A stretch of 64,000 bases of DNA, from the NCBI RefSeq assembly GCF_024519285.1, contig NZ_JAMZCY010000001.1, forward strand, positions 1,364,001 to 1,428,000, in the 5' to 3' direction. The notes below the pieces were generated by a model. That model was given only the letters and a program-made list of their open reading frames with translations. It did no database searches and had not been told where the DNA came from. The position numbers and the translations under genes are program-made. Below, piece after piece: positions 46,601 to 56,138 of the stretch (position 1 is the stretch's first letter; each line of letters opens with the position of its first letter). The DNA comes from Cohnella sp. WQ 127256. Its GTDB lineage: Bacteria; Bacillota; Bacilli; Paenibacillales; Paenibacillaceae.

Positions 46601-47995
46601 ATGATCAACAAGTCTCGCCTTTTCGCTTCTCTACTCATGTGTGTGGTACTGCTAACGGTGATCCTTTCCGCATGCGGCAACAACAATGAAGCAGCTCCTT
46701 CTTCCAGTGCGCCGGCATCTGAAAGCGCTTCTCCATCCCCCACACCGTCACCGACACCATCGCCGTCAGCCTCCGAAACCCCATCGCCCGAGCCTGAACC
46801 CGAGCCTAGCAAGATTGAAGTGAGTGTTTTTGGTTCCATTCCGGAGGAAGCTTTCGAGCCGCAGATTAATAGCTGGGTTAAAGCGAAATATCCGAATATC
46901 AATCTCACCTACAACTGCTCCTGCATACTGAATATTCCGGACCTGAAAGCGCAAAAAGGCATTACGCCTGATATTCACTACGGAGCAAGTGAAGCAGATT
47001 TGCGAGTATTATTAGCTGACAATCTCCAAACGGATATCACGAGCCTGGTCGATTCTGGAATCATTGACTTGAGCCGATTCGATCCTGCCTCCATTGAATC
47101 CGCTAAAAATTACTCCGGTGGAAAGCTCTACGGTTTGCCGGAAAGCTCCAATCCAATGGCATTGTTCTACAACAAAGATATATTCGATAAGTTCAATGTG
47201 CCTTACCCGACAGATGGTATGACCTGGGATCAGCTTTATGAGCTAGCTAAGAAAGTGACTGGGACTAAGGATAAGGTCAAGTATCGCGGCATTAGCATGT
47301 TCTATCGATTTGCTCTCTTAGGTAATGAGCTTTCCCTTCCGATTATCGATGCACAAAGCGGTAAAGCGACCGTAAATAACGAAGGCTGGAAGCGAATCTT
47401 CGATAATCTATCTCGTTTCTACAAGATTAAGGGCAATCTTGAAGGCTACGAGCCAGACTCTGGACTTGAGCTAAGCAAGTTCTACGAACAGAAAAATATC
47501 GCCATGGTTCTCTCCCTCTCTACTAGCTACAAACGACCTGGATTCGATCAACTGAATTGGGATATGGTTGCAGCTCCTACTTTCAGCGATAACAATGGAG
47601 TTGGCTATCAATCCCTTCCTACCATGATTTATATAACGGATACCGCAGCCAATAAAGAAGCCGCGCTCCAAGCAGTATCCACGCTATTATCCGATGAAGC
47701 GCAGCTAGCAGCAGCCAAAGAAGGCAGACCGACACACCTTCTTAATGAAGAAGTCCGTAAAGCATACGGTGCGGATGTCGCCTTGTTAAAGGGTAAAAAT
47801 GCAACAGCCATCTATTATAATAAATTTGCTCCTTCACCTGCGATTCATCCCACTCTCACTTTGAACTACGCTTCGATTCTAACCGTTGAATTCGAGAAGG
47901 TTATCCGTGGTGAGCTTGATTCAGCGAAAGCCCTCCAATCTGCGGAGACGGAGCTGAACAAAGCGGTCGAAATGGAATTAGCCAACAAGAAGTAA
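46601..47995 (+). CDS. Extracellular solute-binding lipoprotein (sugar ABC importer)
   Basis: 464 aa. Signal peptide with lipobox LSAC (Cys about 26), then a 45-residue Ser/Pro/Glu-rich linker with PSPTPSPTPSPS, then a family-1 type sugar-binding domain (SKIEVSVFGSIP onward, YGLPESSNPMALFYNKDIF). The protein would be tethered by lipid and deliver a sugar to MalF/MalG-type permeases; those at 48128-50004 are encoded next to it on the opposite strand. The ATG follows AGGGAGG. Confidence 0.9.
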   Translation: MINKSRLFASLLMCVVLLTVILSACGNNNEAAPSSSAPASESASPSPTPSPTPSPSASETPSPEPEPEPSKIEVSVFGSIPEEAFEPQINSWVKAKYPNINLTYNCSCILNIPDLKAQKGITPDIHYGASEADLRVLLADNLQTDITSLVDSGIIDLSRFDPASIESAKNYSGGKLYGLPESSNPMALFYNKDIFDKFNVPYPTDGMTWDQLYELAKKVTGTKDKVKYRGISMFYRFALLGNELSLPIIDAQSGKATVNNEGWKRIFDNLSRFYKIKGNLEGYEPDSGLELSKFYEQKNIAMVLSLSTSYKRPGFDQLNWDMVAAPTFSDNNGVGYQSLPTMIYITDTAANKEAALQAVSTLLSDEAQLAAAKEGRPTHLLNEEVRKAYGADVALLKGKNATAIYYNKFAPSPAIHPTLTLNYASILTVEFEKVIRGELDSAKALQSAETELNKAVEMELANKK

Positions 47996-48054
47996 TCTGG
48001 TAAGGAAGGTTATAAACACTCGCTAGTAAACTAGAGTGGAATAAGATGACAATT

Positions 48055-48092
48055 AGGGGCTGTCTCAGAGGATCATTCCTGAGACAGCCTCT
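48055..48092. terminator. Terminator between the binding-protein gene and the large operon
   Basis: Stem AGGGGCTGTCTCAG / CTGAGACAGCCTCT (14 bases, one G-T pair) between two converging units. Confidence 0.75.
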
Positions 48093-48127
48093 TCGTTCAT
48101 GTTCCTAAGGATGAACCGGGTATGCCG

Positions 48128-49111
48128 CTATTCCACCAGTCCCGTGCGCTCTATCCCTTCCGTGAACCATCGTTGTGCAATCAGATAAATAACAAGAGGT
48201 GGAAAGATAATGAGGAATGCACCGGCCATCTTGGGACCTTCCGAGATGGGATCCTTACCTACTCCCGCGCTGAAGTCAATTGCTTTGTTACCTAGCAGTT
48301 CCATCTGCATGGAGCTTAGTCGTAATGAGAGTGGAGTGAAATCCTTGCTCAAAAATAAAGCAGCCTCGTAGCTCATGTTCCAATACCAGACGAAGGAGAA
48401 CAAGAACACGACTAGACAAGCTCCAGTGGCCAACGGCATCATGATCCGGAAGAACAAGCGGAACACCGAAGCTCCATCAATTTTCGCCGCCTCCTCCAGC
48501 GCCTTCGGCTGAGTGTGGAAAAATTGCCGAAAGATAATGATGAACAGCGCCCCTCGTAAGCCTTGGCCAAATATGGCAGGAATCAGGAAGACAAATGGAG
48601 TGTTAATCCATCCAAGCTCGCTGTAGATCATATAGAGCGGAACAATCGTCAACTGCGGTGGGATCAGAAAAGCGATGAGAATAAGGAAGAAAAATAGGTT
48701 TTTCCCTGGAAATTTCAACCGTGCCAGAGCATATCCGGTCAGGGCGCAAGTAAATACCTGAAAGATGGATCCGAGTAAGGCTATCGTCATCGTATCCGCG
48801 AAGCCATCTAGATAATTAAGCCCCTTCCAAGCATCCTTATAATTGTCTAAATTCAACTCCCTCGGGATTAGACCGACAACGGGATCAATCATATCGGCTA
48901 CACTTTTCAAGCTAGTGGAGATCATGTACAGTATGGGCTTCACATAGAGAAAGCCAATCACCGTCAACAATGCGATAATAATTAGTTTGGCGATTACCCC
49001 ATCCTTCACATTTTGCCCGATGATCAGTCTCTTAAGCTTCTGTGTCTTACGATCCGCAAGTGTAGCCCTCACATCATCCCTGACCTGTTTATACACTCCT
49101 TCCAGCTTCAT
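48128..49111 (-). CDS. Sugar ABC permease, MalG-like (second pair)
   Basis: 327 aa with about six membrane helices and a longer than usual basic cytoplasmic N-terminus (about 1-45). The EAA loop is EEAAKIDGASVFRLFFRIMMPL. Last gene of the nine-gene operon; overlaps the MalF-like gene by 4 bases. With that gene it forms one transmembrane channel, which must use the single ATPase encoded at the operon start or another MsmX-type ATPase. Confidence 0.92.
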   Translation of the reverse strand: MKLEGVYKQVRDDVRATLADRKTQKLKRLIIGQNVKDGVIAKLIIIALLTVIGFLYVKPILYMISTSLKSVADMIDPVVGLIPRELNLDNYKDAWKGLNYLDGFADTMTIALLGSIFQVFTCALTGYALARLKFPGKNLFFFLILIAFLIPPQLTIVPLYMIYSELGWINTPFVFLIPAIFGQGLRGALFIIIFRQFFHTQPKALEEAAKIDGASVFRLFFRIMMPLATGACLVVFLFSFVWYWNMSYEAALFLSKDFTPLSLRLSSMQMELLGNKAIDFSAGVGKDPISEGPKMAGAFLIIFPPLVIYLIAQRWFTEGIERTGLVE

Positions 49112-50004
49112 CGAACGTCTCCCCTTCCTTTAGTCGCGCGATAGGTCAGCCATAAAGTAATTCCGAGCAACACCATTATGATTGCGAAGTACAACCAAGC
49201 CATAGCACTTGCGTAGCCATATCCTGTTGTAGGTGAGAACATATTGTTTCTGACAATCTCCATAACTGGATTTAAGGGGAAAGTAAACAAGTCGACGATC
49301 GTATATACCGCATTTAGTCCAATGAACGGCAGCATTCCCGGGAAGGTAATCTTCCAGAAGCTTTCCCAGGGTGAGGCGCCATCCACCTTGACTGCTTCAT
49401 ATACCGTTTTGGGGATCGTTTGGAACCCCGCAATAAAGATTAAGATTTGAACACCGGAATACCAGAGGATGATTACAGCTTTACCGAGGATCCCTAACAG
49501 CATGTTGGCAGTGCTTTCATTGAAATATTCACGAAGGATGACATCTAATTTGTAGTCTTGAACGAATGGCAGCTGGCCTGCTCCCTGTCCGAACAGCTCC
49601 ATGATGACTTGACCCGTAGCGAAAATAACGGGTAAGAAGAAGAGAGCGCGCATCCACGCTCGTCCCGGAAACCGTTCATTTAATAGCAAGGATACGAAGA
49701 AGGAGAAAATCAGGATAAGAGGGATAATCAACAGTACTTCCTGCATATACGTGAGTAAGATGATTGGATAAGCGTTGTTCTCTATGAGCATCCGCCGAAA
49801 ATTGTTCAGTCCAACCCACGTATATTTGAATCCCTCGCTCGTTATGAACACTTGATTGAAGCTATTCCACAACGACCATCCCACTGGAAAAGCAACGAAT
49901 GCGATAAATCCAATGAGCCACGGCAGCATGAACAGATAGCCGACTCCGTATTCTTTCCAACGAAATAGAAAGAGCTGTTTGCGTCGTGAGGTTTTTCCAT
50001 TCAT
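49108..50004 (-). CDS. Sugar ABC permease, MalF-like (second pair)
   Basis: 298 aa, six membrane helices, EAA loop YEAVKVDGASPWESFWKITFPGM. Overlaps the DUF5696 gene end and the following permease start by 4 bases each. Partner of the MalG-like protein at 48128-49111. Confidence 0.92.
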   Translation of the reverse strand: MNGKTSRRKQLFLFRWKEYGVGYLFMLPWLIGFIAFVAFPVGWSLWNSFNQVFITSEGFKYTWVGLNNFRRMLIENNAYPIILLTYMQEVLLIIPLILIFSFFVSLLLNERFPGRAWMRALFFLPVIFATGQVIMELFGQGAGQLPFVQDYKLDVILREYFNESTANMLLGILGKAVIILWYSGVQILIFIAGFQTIPKTVYEAVKVDGASPWESFWKITFPGMLPFIGLNAVYTIVDLFTFPLNPVMEIVRNNMFSPTTGYGYASAMAWLYFAIIMVLLGITLWLTYRATKGRGDVR

Positions 50005-52232
50005 CCTGCTTTCCCTCCCTCGACGCTGAATTGCTTCGTTTTGTAGTTCACGGTAACCTTCGTTCCATCCTCATACGAGGTAACATAGATTCCATCTTCA
50101 AGCTTTTCATGATTTGAGATTTTCAAATGGTATACTGCTGCTAATTGGTCAAATTTCTTGTAATCTTCAACGATGCGGTCTTTCCAAATGTCGTATTGAC
50201 TGCTATAGACGTCTTGGAAATCCGTTCTCTTCAGCACTCTACTCTCGGCGTAAGTTAACTTAAAGGAAGGAATAGCGCCATATTCGATCGCCTTCAGCAT
50301 CTCATCCTCGTAAATATCGCGCATATTTCCGGGAACTGTCGAATAACCGACCGTACCGTGAACAGCGATCGGATAGACGGGGACAGTCTCGTCGATCATA
50401 ATATCTTGACTGGACGAGTACGGCAGCCCTTCGATATAATCGACATGCTTCAACGCGTATTGTTCCCCTCGCGTGACTCCTGCTAAGGATAATTGCTCGC
50501 GAACATAATCTAGCAATGCTTGATAATAAAATACGGTATCGCTTCGCGTAAGCGGGTTTGACGAGCGATAATCACTGAAGGTCAAGCTCCCTGGTCCGTC
50601 GACATAATGAATACCGTCAACCCCGATATCCTTCAAAGCCTCAATCACTTGCTTCTGCTCGCGAACGGCTTTCACAGGATTTACAATAAAGCTGTCGCCC
50701 TGCCCCGAGAAGACGGTGGAATCGATACTGCGTATGCCATCCGTTTTCTTATAGAAGGAGCTATAATCCGCTACCTTCCATCCCATATAGTCATCAAATA
50801 GCACCTTGATCCCCATGTCATGCATGTTGCGCACGAATTGCTTAGCTCCTTGATTACCACCTAATTTGGAGACAACCGGAAAGCGCTCATCCGTATACGT
50901 ATGGCCGCTGTTCTGCCAGCCTTGATAGATTACATTCATGCTAGCCACCCCAGCATCGCGTAAGCCATTCACGATAAGCTCGGCCTCGTTAAACGTGGTT
51001 GCTGGCTCATAGCTGTCACTCCCGTATTGTGGTTTTTTTCCTCCTCCGACAATCGAGAGCATTAACGGGATATGATTTGCCTGCTGCAGTTGTTGACCAA
51101 GCTGTCCATTCTCTTCCAAGTAGTCACGGTACGCATGGGCCATCCCCACGTAATCTGCTTCCTCACCGGATAACAACCGGAATTCCACGCGACGGTCCTC
51201 CATGCTCCGTTCCTGACGAATCGTATTCACCGTCTCCTTAGTTAATCCACTTACTTTGCGCCCATACTCATCCCGATAATTGAAGCTGACGCTAACCGAA
51301 TGATATTTCGATTTATTGATTGGCGTTGCCGCTTTAATCTTGGCTGTATAGGGCCCCTCCTTCACAATTGCGGCGAACGCCTGATTACCGCGCTTCAAGC
51401 CATAAAGGGGAAAAGCGATTTGTTCACGGAGCACCATAGACTCCTCATTATAATTAAGCTTGGCTGGATCATCTCCATAGATCGGAAACTCGTAGCTGCT
51501 GCCGATTGTTGGCCTGATGCGATCATAGTAGATTAAACCGCCAGGTCCATCTGGCACGAACAGATAGCCCGTATCACTCCCAGCTGATACCGCGCCAAAA
51601 TAAGGTAACAAATGAATCGAATAGATTAAGCTGGTACCTGCTTCCTGGATGCCATCACTCGGTATAATCGCCTCCATCCCATGACTAGTCAGTCTGTACT
51701 GGATGACGAATGAGAGCTTCTGTTTCTCAAATGAATACTTTACCTGAATGCCCGTGGTGTCGAGGACCGTATAGTCAATCTTCAATCCCTTGGACTGCGT
51801 ATTTAACGAAGAGCGCCTTGTTTGGCCCGCAGCGACAATCTCCATAATAAACGGTGATTTCAAGTTTTCCAGCAAAGCGCCCTTAACGGTTTCACTTGCC
51901 AGTTGTTCTCGTGACGGATTGCTCCGCCATCTATAGTTACTGTCCTTATCGACAATGGAAATCTGACTCGTCTTAGGCTCAAGCAGCAGAGTATATTTCT
52001 TATTGTCCGCCACTTCAGCAAAACCTTCATCATCCTTTACTCCTTCTTTCCAAGCAGCTCCTTCCTTAACAGCGGTGAGTTGTACAATTGGAGCACTAAT
52101 CCCCATCTTCTGAAGTGAAGGTAGCTTATCCCGTCTGCCGTATAGGATCACCGCTAGGATAAGAATGATAACGATCGAGAGAATCAGCATTAGTCGAGCC
52201 GTACGACTTACCGGCCACATTGTTCTATGCAC
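50001..52232 (-). CDS. Membrane-anchored DUF5696 protein, glycoside-hydrolase-like
   Basis: 743 aa. The GTG start at 52232 follows GGGAGGTGA and overlaps the upstream gene by 8 bases. One N-terminal membrane helix (about 12-31, no lipobox) exposes the rest outside. A beta-sandwich-like part (about 60-360) precedes a TIM-barrel-like part (about 380-690) with acidic residues at strand ends in VLFDDYMGWK, DGIHYVDGPG and DIMIDETVPV, followed by a small C-terminal beta part. DUF5696 has no settled activity; a retaining glycosidase is a fair guess. Its place between two permease genes suggests trimming of the glycan to be imported. Confidence 0.8.
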   Translation of the reverse strand: MHRTMWPVSRTARLMLILSIVIILILAVILYGRRDKLPSLQKMGISAPIVQLTAVKEGAAWKEGVKDDEGFAEVADNKKYTLLLEPKTSQISIVDKDSNYRWRSNPSREQLASETVKGALLENLKSPFIMEIVAAGQTRRSSLNTQSKGLKIDYTVLDTTGIQVKYSFEKQKLSFVIQYRLTSHGMEAIIPSDGIQEAGTSLIYSIHLLPYFGAVSAGSDTGYLFVPDGPGGLIYYDRIRPTIGSSYEFPIYGDDPAKLNYNEESMVLREQIAFPLYGLKRGNQAFAAIVKEGPYTAKIKAATPINKSKYHSVSVSFNYRDEYGRKVSGLTKETVNTIRQERSMEDRRVEFRLLSGEEADYVGMAHAYRDYLEENGQLGQQLQQANHIPLMLSIVGGGKKPQYGSDSYEPATTFNEAELIVNGLRDAGVASMNVIYQGWQNSGHTYTDERFPVVSKLGGNQGAKQFVRNMHDMGIKVLFDDYMGWKVADYSSFYKKTDGIRSIDSTVFSGQGDSFIVNPVKAVREQKQVIEALKDIGVDGIHYVDGPGSLTFSDYRSSNPLTRSDTVFYYQALLDYVREQLSLAGVTRGEQYALKHVDYIEGLPYSSSQDIMIDETVPVYPIAVHGTVGYSTVPGNMRDIYEDEMLKAIEYGAIPSFKLTYAESRVLKRTDFQDVYSSQYDIWKDRIVEDYKKFDQLAAVYHLKISNHEKLEDGIYVTSYEDGTKVTVNYKTKQFSVEGGKAG

Positions 52233-54273
52233 GATAGGTCACCTCCCGATACGTCTGTTCGATGAAATCATAGAAGTTATAAGCCAGACCTGAAATAATC
52301 ATCACGAACACCCAGATGACACCGATTGTAAAGATTGTAATGGCTGCATTCTTAACCGCTTCCGTGAAATCAAAATTATGAATGACCTGCGTCATGACGA
52401 AGAACAGAACGATGATCCAGATCCACATCCCACGAGTGATCAGATCGATAATGATCCATTCCTCCAGCACAACAAAGTTGGTCAATATCGTTGTCGGGAT
52501 GGTGATGACGATGTAGGGAACGAGTGCAAATGTACTGGCCTGAAGAACTTCCCTAAACTTGCCCTCTCCACCCTTCACAGCGCTTACTAAGTAATTCGCA
52601 ATGACCCAGGTCACCCAAGGAACCACCTTAAAGGCTAGAGATCGAGGAATATTATAATTTCCGAGCTCGAACGGATAAGAGATAAATCCCGACGCGAAAA
52701 CGGACCAGATATGAATGCCTATGGCCAACAGCAACAAGAAGCAGATGACACCGTACGAAATATTGCGATCCTTCAACCGATAGAATCCCTGATATGGATG
52801 CACCATTACATACAGCGCGTCCCTCAATTCGCTCGAATATCGCTTTAGCCTAGCTGGCCAAATACGTTTACGAATGAACGCTGCCGCTCGACGTGCCAAG
52901 AACGATAATCCCCATATTGCGATCACTAGCACGACGACCGCGTACAAGAAATTCTGTTTTAACCATTCATATCGGATATACCAGAAAGCATTAGAATAAC
53001 CTACGGAATCATTAGACTGTTTAAAGTAATCAAGTGCCGTACGATAATCCCGATCATGCAGCGCTATTTTGCCCAAACCGTTATAGGCAATGTTGAGCAT
53101 ACCGTTCTGACGAATGACTTCTTCCCAATACGAGCGACTTTGTTCATAATCTCCATCGAAGTACAAATGGGCTGCCATCATATACGTATCCCCGAAGCTT
53201 GTTCGCTTAAAGATATGAATTAAATTAGAGGCATTATCAACGACCCAAAGCTCATTGTTGCTGTTAATGTCGATACTGATGCCATAATCAGTGATGCCTA
53301 ACTGACGAGCACTCTTCTCCGTCGATCCGAAATAGAACATGACCTCTCCAGTCGGATCGTAAACAGAAATACTGACGACATTATCCCGATTAAGTCCATA
53401 CATGAAGCCATTCTGATCAATCGCCGTGTCCACGAGATGCGGCTCCCAGAATGCCTTGTTATGAAATGCGTCGAACCCACCGGCATTTAATTTCTTGATC
53501 TGCCCATCGCTAGAAAGTCCGGAGCTAGTCGTCAATAGGAAACCATCCGCTGCGAGTGACACGTTCTGTATCGGGTTCGGTTGCTTAGAAATTTCCTGAG
53601 CCATTTGCCGTTCGTTCAACAGGGATCGCTTCAATCGATCAAGCCAGGAGAGCTTCGCCTTGTTCGCACCGAAGAAACCCGTAAATTCACCGTCCGGGCT
53701 CATCCTTAGCAAGCCCAGGAATGTATCCTTTACCACGATATACATCACGCCGCGTCGATCTACGACCAGCTTGGTCGGGAGAAAGTGATAGTCGGCCGTG
53801 AGTACCTTCGATTCGGGTTTTTTAAACTCTCGATCAAAACGGCCATTTGCTGAATAACGAATGATCGATTGACCCCCAGTATTCGCCGCGTAGATCATTC
53901 CATCCGCCGATACGAATACGCCCTCCGGTTGATTTAGCTTGCCTGGCCCTGCTTCCATACCTACGCTGCGCAAGTATTCGCCGCCTTCATCCAACTCCAC
54001 AATTCGATTGTTGCTCGTATCCGCAATGTACACATGATTATCCCCTGCAATGTATACATCACTTGGCGAGGCTAGCCCACCTTCCACTCGATTGCCATCG
54101 ATTACTCGATCCGGCACATAGATCGGTTGTGTGGCGATCATTCCGGAATTCAGATCCCTGTACCAGGTATGGTATGGAAGCTGGGCCGATACGAACTCCG
54201 GGAAGAGCAAACCGAGCAAACAACAGGTTGCGAACGCTTTAATAAGCAGCCCATGCCTTGTGCGATCGAACAT
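52225..54273 (-). CDS. NHL-repeat, TPR-like and YIP1-domain membrane protein
   Basis: 682 aa from the ATG at 54273, which follows a GAGAGGGGGG site; the ATG at 54303 would precede that site. A signal peptide (to about FVSA) leads to an extracytoplasmic NHL-type propeller (about 45-355; repeats like DVYIAGDNHVYIADTSNNRIVEL and GVFVSADGMIYAANTGGQSIIRY). A TPR-like pair follows (about 360-415), then a membrane helix (about 440), a cytoplasmic stretch, and a YIP1-type domain with about five helices (about 490-675). NHL propellers bind ligands and YIP1 proteins shape or anchor membranes. The combined role is unknown. It is embedded in the sugar-transport operon and so probably part of its membrane complex. 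Confidence 0.75.
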   Translation of the reverse strand: MFDRTRHGLLIKAFATCCLLGLLFPEFVSAQLPYHTWYRDLNSGMIATQPIYVPDRVIDGNRVEGGLASPSDVYIAGDNHVYIADTSNNRIVELDEGGEYLRSVGMEAGPGKLNQPEGVFVSADGMIYAANTGGQSIIRYSANGRFDREFKKPESKVLTADYHFLPTKLVVDRRGVMYIVVKDTFLGLLRMSPDGEFTGFFGANKAKLSWLDRLKRSLLNERQMAQEISKQPNPIQNVSLAADGFLLTTSSGLSSDGQIKKLNAGGFDAFHNKAFWEPHLVDTAIDQNGFMYGLNRDNVVSISVYDPTGEVMFYFGSTEKSARQLGITDYGISIDINSNNELWVVDNASNLIHIFKRTSFGDTYMMAAHLYFDGDYEQSRSYWEEVIRQNGMLNIAYNGLGKIALHDRDYRTALDYFKQSNDSVGYSNAFWYIRYEWLKQNFLYAVVVLVIAIWGLSFLARRAAAFIRKRIWPARLKRYSSELRDALYVMVHPYQGFYRLKDRNISYGVICFLLLLAIGIHIWSVFASGFISYPFELGNYNIPRSLAFKVVPWVTWVIANYLVSAVKGGEGKFREVLQASTFALVPYIVITIPTTILTNFVVLEEWIIIDLITRGMWIWIIVLFFVMTQVIHNFDFTEAVKNAAITIFTIGVIWVFVMIISGLAYNFYDFIEQTYREVTYRA

Positions 54274-54299
54274 CTGCACCCCCCTCTCTTTCCCCGCGT

Positions 54300-55157
54300 T
54301 CATTTCACACCCGAATGCAGCATCGTCTGGATCATTTTCCGTTGGAACAGCAAGAAAATAATTAAGTTTGGTAGAAACATGAGGAGACCAATGGAAGAAG
54401 CAATGCTGATCTGTGCGACTCCTGGGATATTTAACGTCATCGCTTCCACGTAGTAGGCTAGTGTTTTCATTGTTTCTTTGGTCATATACAACGTCGACCC
54501 TTCAACGTCCATATACACGGTTTGAAAAGTAATAATGGCTGCTGTAGCGACCGCTGGTGAAGTTAACGGAATGATAATTCGGATGAAAATATACATGTCC
54601 GTTGCGCCGTCCAGCTTTGCTGCTTCAATCAGTGGGGTGGGGATTTGGTCGATAAATTGTTTCATAAGGAATACGGCGACTGGCGAGGCTAGAAATGGAA
54701 GTATGTGTGCCAAATACGAATTTTTGAGTCCTAGTCCGCTGACGATCAAATAACGAGGAATAGCTACTGTCTCTGGCGTAAACATAAGTGCGATTAAGAT
54801 CGCCCCCATGATAAATGCCTTGAAGTGAAAACGGTGCTTGGATAAAACATAACCTGCCATCGTACTGACGATAAGAACGGAAAAAGTCGTGATCAATGCA
54901 ATGAATACGCTATTAAACAAATAACGGGTAAACGGGACTACGCCAGCGGAAGTATGCAGAAACAGTTGCTCGAAATTATACATTGTTGGATGCTGCACGA
55001 AAATTCTCGGCGGAAATAGGAACAACTCATTCAAGGGCTTAAAGGCATTGTTAAATAGAAAAATAATTGGCAAAAGCATGAAGATTCCGATACCGGTTAG
55101 GAATACAACGAGAGATATTCGCGAGAAGGTAATTTGCTTACGGAAGGAGAGTAGCAT
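54300..55157 (-). CDS. Sugar ABC permease, MalG-like (first pair)
   Basis: 285 aa, six membrane helices, EAA loop IEAAKLDGATDMYIFIRIIIPL. Its ATG directly follows the stop of the MalF-like gene (TAAATG), with the ribosome binding site inside that gene. Forms a channel with the protein at 55158-56138. Confidence 0.92.
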   Translation of the reverse strand: MLLSFRKQITFSRISLVVFLTGIGIFMLLPIIFLFNNAFKPLNELFLFPPRIFVQHPTMYNFEQLFLHTSAGVVPFTRYLFNSVFIALITTFSVLIVSTMAGYVLSKHRFHFKAFIMGAILIALMFTPETVAIPRYLIVSGLGLKNSYLAHILPFLASPVAVFLMKQFIDQIPTPLIEAAKLDGATDMYIFIRIIIPLTSPAVATAAIITFQTVYMDVEGSTLYMTKETMKTLAYYVEAMTLNIPGVAQISIASSIGLLMFLPNLIIFLLFQRKMIQTMLHSGVK

Positions 55158-56138
55158 TTATTCATCCTCCTTCGTACCGAACACCTTGTAGCATAGCTTC
55201 ATTATCGTATAGCTTAGCAAGAGCAGCACGACCGATAGCGCCGAGGCATAACCCCATTCGTATCTTAGAAACGCGTAATCGTAAATATGGTTGTTGATGA
55301 CATGTCCGGCATATTGCGGTGTAATCGTCATCCCGGTAAGCCCACTAGAAATAGAACCCGCCTTGATCGCACCAACGATCGCCATCACCGCGCTGAACAG
55401 CATCTGCGGTTTCATACTCGGAATCGTAATATAATACACTTCCTGCAGGTTGTTTTTGATCCCGTCGATTCTTCCCGCTTCGTACAGCTCGGTATTTACG
55501 GTTTGCAGTCCGCCGAGCATTGCCAGAAATCCGACACCCATACTGGTCCACATCGTGACAATGATCATAATTGTCATTAAATATTTCGGGTCTTGTAACC
55601 ACAATTGTGGTGACTCAATGATGCCTAAGCTAAGCAATATTTGATTCAAATAGCCAATGCTGTCCCCGCTGAAGGTTGCGGTCCACACCATCGTCAGCGC
55701 CACTCCCGCTACCATTGATGGTGCATACAGAGCGAGTGAGAAATAATCACGAATGCTCTTCGGCAGTTGATGAATCAACCAGGCGAATATAAAGGAAAAG
55801 ATGTATCCGCCTGGCCCAACAACAATGGCAAACTTCAGCGTATTCGGAATTGTATATTTCATGAACACGACATCCTGCGTGAACATGTAGATAAAGTTGC
55901 TAACTCCAATGAAGCGCGGAAAATCAAAGCCGTTGAAAGAGGTCAGACTGAGCAGAATGGCAATGATAACCGGAACGATGATAAAACAGATGAAGCATAG
56001 CAAGAAGGGCGCCAGAAACAAATACGACAAGCGATCCGACCAGCATTCGCGTGCAAACTGCCGAAGTCGAACTCCATAGCTTACGATTGGCGCGGACGGC
56101 TGACTGACAACAACCTCAGTAGGACTCACAGTTTTCAC
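55158..56138 (-). CDS. Sugar ABC permease, MalF-like (first pair)
   Basis: 326 aa with six membrane helices. The EAA loop YEAGRIDGIKNNLQEVYYITIPSM is less canonical, with GIKN replacing the common GAsp/GAn. GTG start behind AGAGGAG, overlapping the upstream gene by 4 bases (GTGA). Pairs with the MalG-like protein that follows. Confidence 0.9.
   Translation of the reverse strand: MKTVSPTEVVVSQPSAPIVSYGVRLRQFARECWSDRLSYLFLAPFLLCFICFIIVPVIIAILLSLTSFNGFDFPRFIGVSNFIYMFTQDVVFMKYTIPNTLKFAIVVGPGGYIFSFIFAWLIHQLPKSIRDYFSLALYAPSMVAGVALTMVWTATFSGDSIGYLNQILLSLGIIESPQLWLQDPKYLMTIMIIVTMWTSMGVGFLAMLGGLQTVNTELYEAGRIDGIKNNLQEVYYITIPSMKPQMLFSAVMAIVGAIKAGSISSGLTGMTITPQYAGHVINNHIYDYAFLRYEWGYASALSVVLLLLSYTIMKLCYKVFGTKEDE

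Noticed and set aside
46700..46815. Tandem DNA repeat near the start of the binding-protein gene
   Set aside because: It encodes the Ser/Pro/Thr linker of a lipoprotein (PSPTPSP pattern); a normal flexible tether, not a separate repeat element.
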